The position numbers and the translations under genes are program-made. 5,017 nucleotides of DNA from SIG710 sp045648605 (GTDB taxonomy: Bacteria > Bacillota > Clostridia > Oscillospirales > CAG-272). Positions 3,365-5,017 of this stretch are shown one piece after another; the first letter of the stretch is position 1; each line of letters begins with the position of its first letter. The notes beneath the pieces are model-generated. The model saw nothing but the letters and a program-made list of their open reading frames with translations, did no database searches and was not told the DNA's origin. Where the stretch lies: contig JAZROG010000086.1 of assembly GCA_045648605.1 (NCBI GenBank), forward strand, positions 1-5,017. The letters run 5' to 3'.

Positions 3365-4897
3365 TCATTTTATCTGTTCACAGAATTTTGCAAATGCCTC
3401 CATGCCCTTCTCGGTTCTTTTATAGACCCCCGCATCCTCAAGCACACGCACAAAAGTTTTTCCGATCTCAAAATGCAGGATATCCATAACATTTTCTTCG
3501 GTAAATTCGTATTTATCGGCAAAAGCAAGATACCAAGCCTCATGCTTTTGCGTTCTTTCGTCCGATGAAAGCTTCTCTCCCGCAAGGATCATGGAAGAAA
3601 CAAGCTCCATTTCGCTCTTTAGTCGCGCAGGAAGCACCGCAAGTCCCATAACCTCTATGAGTCCGATATTTTCCTTCTTTATATTATGAAGCTCGGCATG
3701 GGGATGGAAAACTCCCATAGGATGCTCTTCTGTTGTTATATTATTTCGGAGGACAAGATCAAGCTCAAAATCATCGCCGCGTCTGCGCGCAATAGGTGTT
3801 ATGGTATTATGCGGCTCACCACCGGTTTCAGCGAAAACAAACACACTCTCGTCGCTGTATCCCCTCCAAGAGCAGAGGATTTTATCAGCGAGGTCAACAA
3901 GACGCTGCTTGTCGCATCCGCGGAGTCTGATTACCGACATAGGCCATTTTACGATTCCCGCCTTTATATACTCAAATCCCGCAAAGCTTATCTCGCGCTC
4001 GATGGGTGCTTTTTCCATGGCGAAGATATATCTGCCGCCCTGCATATGATCATGGCTGAGGATAGAGCCGCCCACTATGGGCAGATCTGCATTTGAGCCG
4101 ATGAAATAATGAGGCAGATAGCTTACAAAATCAAGAAGCTTTGCAAAGCTGGAGCGATTTATCGCCATAGGGGTGTGCTCGGCACTCAGGGCAATGCAAT
4201 GCTCATTATAATATACATAGGGTGAATACTGCAAAAACCAATCACAACCGTCAATTTTGAGGGGAATAAGGCGAATATTCTGTCTTGCGGGATGGTTAAG
4301 TCTGCCTGCATAGCCTTCATTTTCGGGGCAAAGGAGACATTTCGGATATCCCGCCTGCGGAAGTAGCTTTGCGGCGGCAATCGCCTTAGGGTCCTTTTCG
4401 GGTTTTGAAAGATTTATAGAAATATCTATATCTCCGTATTCCGATGGCACAGTCCAGTGCTGATCCTTCTTGATTCTCCCTTTTCTTATATAGTTACTTG
4501 CAATGCTCAGAGAATAGAAATAATCCGTCGCCTTTTTGGGATCCTCTGAATGAAGCTCCGAGAATCTATTTGCAACATCACTCGGTCTTGGCATCAGAGC
4601 ACCCATGAGCTTTGTATCGAAAAGGTCGAAATAATCAACCCCATCGCCATCTATAAGTCCTTTTTCAAAGGCATACTCACAAATACCTGACAAAATATCC
4701 TCAAGTTCATCCTCGGGAAGATCCTTTGTACAGGTGATCTCATCCTTTTGAGGCTCTGTATAGTCATCAAGCCTCAAAATCTCAAGCAAACGGTTTGTAG
4801 CCCAAGCTCTGTCGTTTTTTTCGATTATCCTGTTTTTTTCAGAATAGTTCACAAGCCTTTTAATTAAAATGTTTATCTTTTCCATTTTTCTTTCCAT
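3365..4897 (-). CDS. galT: Galactose-1-phosphate uridylyltransferase, class II
   Basis: A 510-residue cytoplasmic Leloir-pathway enzyme. It transfers UMP from UDP-glucose to galactose-1-phosphate, giving UDP-galactose and glucose-1-phosphate. The length and motifs match the class II GalT found in Firmicutes (class I is about 350 residues). Visible motifs are the helical N-terminus (KRLVNYSEKN, NDRAWATNRLLEIL), CLLCPENEGYAGR (187-199), QYSPYVYYNEHCIAL (223-237) and the active-site block GGSILSHDHMQGG (276-288). Its H282-D-H284 corresponds to the class I HPH; by analogy H284 would be the histidine that carries UMP. VFHPHAEL (397-404) is a further conserved block. Two starts compete: ATG 4897 has no ribosome binding site, while ATG 4885 (506 residues, MEKINILIKRL) has GGAAAG just upstream and a more normal leader from the -10 at 4912. 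No galK or galE is adjacent. No frameshift or missing catalytic residue is seen. Confidence 0.93.
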   Translation of the reverse strand: MERKMEKINILIKRLVNYSEKNRIIEKNDRAWATNRLLEILRLDDYTEPQKDEITCTKDLPEDELEDILSGICEYAFEKGLIDGDGVDYFDLFDTKLMGALMPRPSDVANRFSELHSEDPKKATDYFYSLSIASNYIRKGRIKKDQHWTVPSEYGDIDISINLSKPEKDPKAIAAAKLLPQAGYPKCLLCPENEGYAGRLNHPARQNIRLIPLKIDGCDWFLQYSPYVYYNEHCIALSAEHTPMAINRSSFAKLLDFVSYLPHYFIGSNADLPIVGGSILSHDHMQGGRYIFAMEKAPIEREISFAGFEYIKAGIVKWPMSVIRLRGCDKQRLVDLADKILCSWRGYSDESVFVFAETGGEPHNTITPIARRRGDDFELDLVLRNNITTEEHPMGVFHPHAELHNIKKENIGLIEVMGLAVLPARLKSEMELVSSMILAGEKLSSDERTQKHEAWYLAFADKYEFTEENVMDILHFEIGKTFVRVLEDAGVYKRTEKGMEAFAKFCEQIK

Positions 4898-4911
4898 TTG
4901 TTTTTTGATAT

Positions 4912-4917
4912 ATTATA
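4912..4917 (-). promoter_or_regulatory. -10 element of the galT promoter
   Basis: A perfect TATAAT on the minus strand lies 14 bases before the first galT ATG. No good -35 is visible at 16-18 bases (GTTTTT-like at 4935-4940), so the promoter may be weak or activator-dependent. Transcription would start near 4905, leaving about eight bases before ATG 4897 and about twenty before ATG 4885. Confidence 0.5.
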
Positions 4918-4965
4918 CCCCAAAACATCAAAAGAAAAACAAAGCGTTTTTTCAAAAAACAAAAA

Positions 4966-4999
4966 CCCTCGCACCGTACGCTTGCGAGGGCTTTTGTTT
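4966..4999. terminator. Bidirectional intrinsic terminator
   Basis: CCCTCGCA (4966-4973) and TGCGAGGG (4983-4990) form a perfect 8-bp GC-rich stem with a nine-base loop. On the plus strand it is followed by CTTTTGTTT. On the minus strand it is followed by TTTTTGTTTTTT (down to 4954). It can therefore terminate in both directions and separates galT from whatever lies beyond the right edge. Confidence 0.85.
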
Positions 5000-5017
5000 A
5001 ATTGCGGATATTAGTAC

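Noticed and set aside
3686..4096. Plus-strand open frames opposite galT
   Set aside because: They are shadows of galT codon usage on the opposite strand, with no ribosome binding sites and no recognisable domains.
1..5017. CRISPR array, rRNA, tRNA, riboswitch or phage attachment site
   Set aside because: No regularly spaced direct repeats, cloverleaf, conserved ribosomal sequence or known riboswitch core could be seen on either strand.

Overview
The window looks like chromosomal DNA of a low-GC, spore-forming, anaerobic Firmicute, most likely a Clostridia member of the Oscillospiraceae/Ruminococcaceae type. The support is AT-rich intergenic DNA with strong AGGAGG-type ribosome binding sites, a spore coat (CotF-type) ferritin-like protein, a secreted cohesin-plus-dockerin protein, a class II (Firmicute-type) galactose-1-phosphate uridylyltransferase and an SdpR/SdpI pair. 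The assignment rests on gene content read by eye, not on a search.

Layout. (a) 1-1272, plus strand: a complete autoregulated operon. A near-consensus extended -10 promoter is bracketed by two copies of the same 22-bp inverted-repeat operator. It drives an ArsR-family SdpR-like repressor and an overlapping SdpI-like membrane protein, and ends in a clear intrinsic terminator. (b) 1102-1432: a gene-free stretch with a long structured hairpin, the terminator, T-rich DNA and a second perfect hairpin; parts resemble a dispersed intergenic repeat. (c) 1433-1891, minus strand: a CotF-like spore coat/ferritin-like protein with all the positions of a di-iron site. (d) 2029-2500: a gene graveyard. A promoter and ribosome binding site lead into an XRE-type repressor gene broken by two frameshifts and cut off after its helix-turn-helix. 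It is followed by the 3' end of an IS3-family transposase with its right terminal repeat. (e) 2497-3331, minus strand: a small signal-peptide/dockerin-tail ORF (probably an internal-deletion relic) lies 19 bases downstream of a secreted cohesin-domain protein. That protein carries only one dockerin repeat, and its ribosome binding site points at an AUC rather than an AUG codon. (f) 3365-4897, minus strand: galT with its own -10 element, isolated from upstream genes by a bidirectional terminator at the right edge.

How the parts work together. The SdpR/SdpI pair is a self-contained sense-and-resist module: in the Bacillus subtilis precedent the membrane immunity protein sequesters the repressor when toxin is present. 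No toxin genes (sdpABC) are visible here, so it may be an orphan immunity operon. The cohesin/dockerin pieces point to a cellulosome-like or cell-surface assembly system elsewhere in the genome, with these local copies eroding. galT is a Leloir-pathway enzyme with no galK or galE beside it. I see no convincing wholly new system. The observations most worth following are the twin-operator SdpR promoter, the non-AUG start of the cohesin gene, the two adjacent half-dockerin ORFs, and the complete di-iron ligand pattern in the coat protein.
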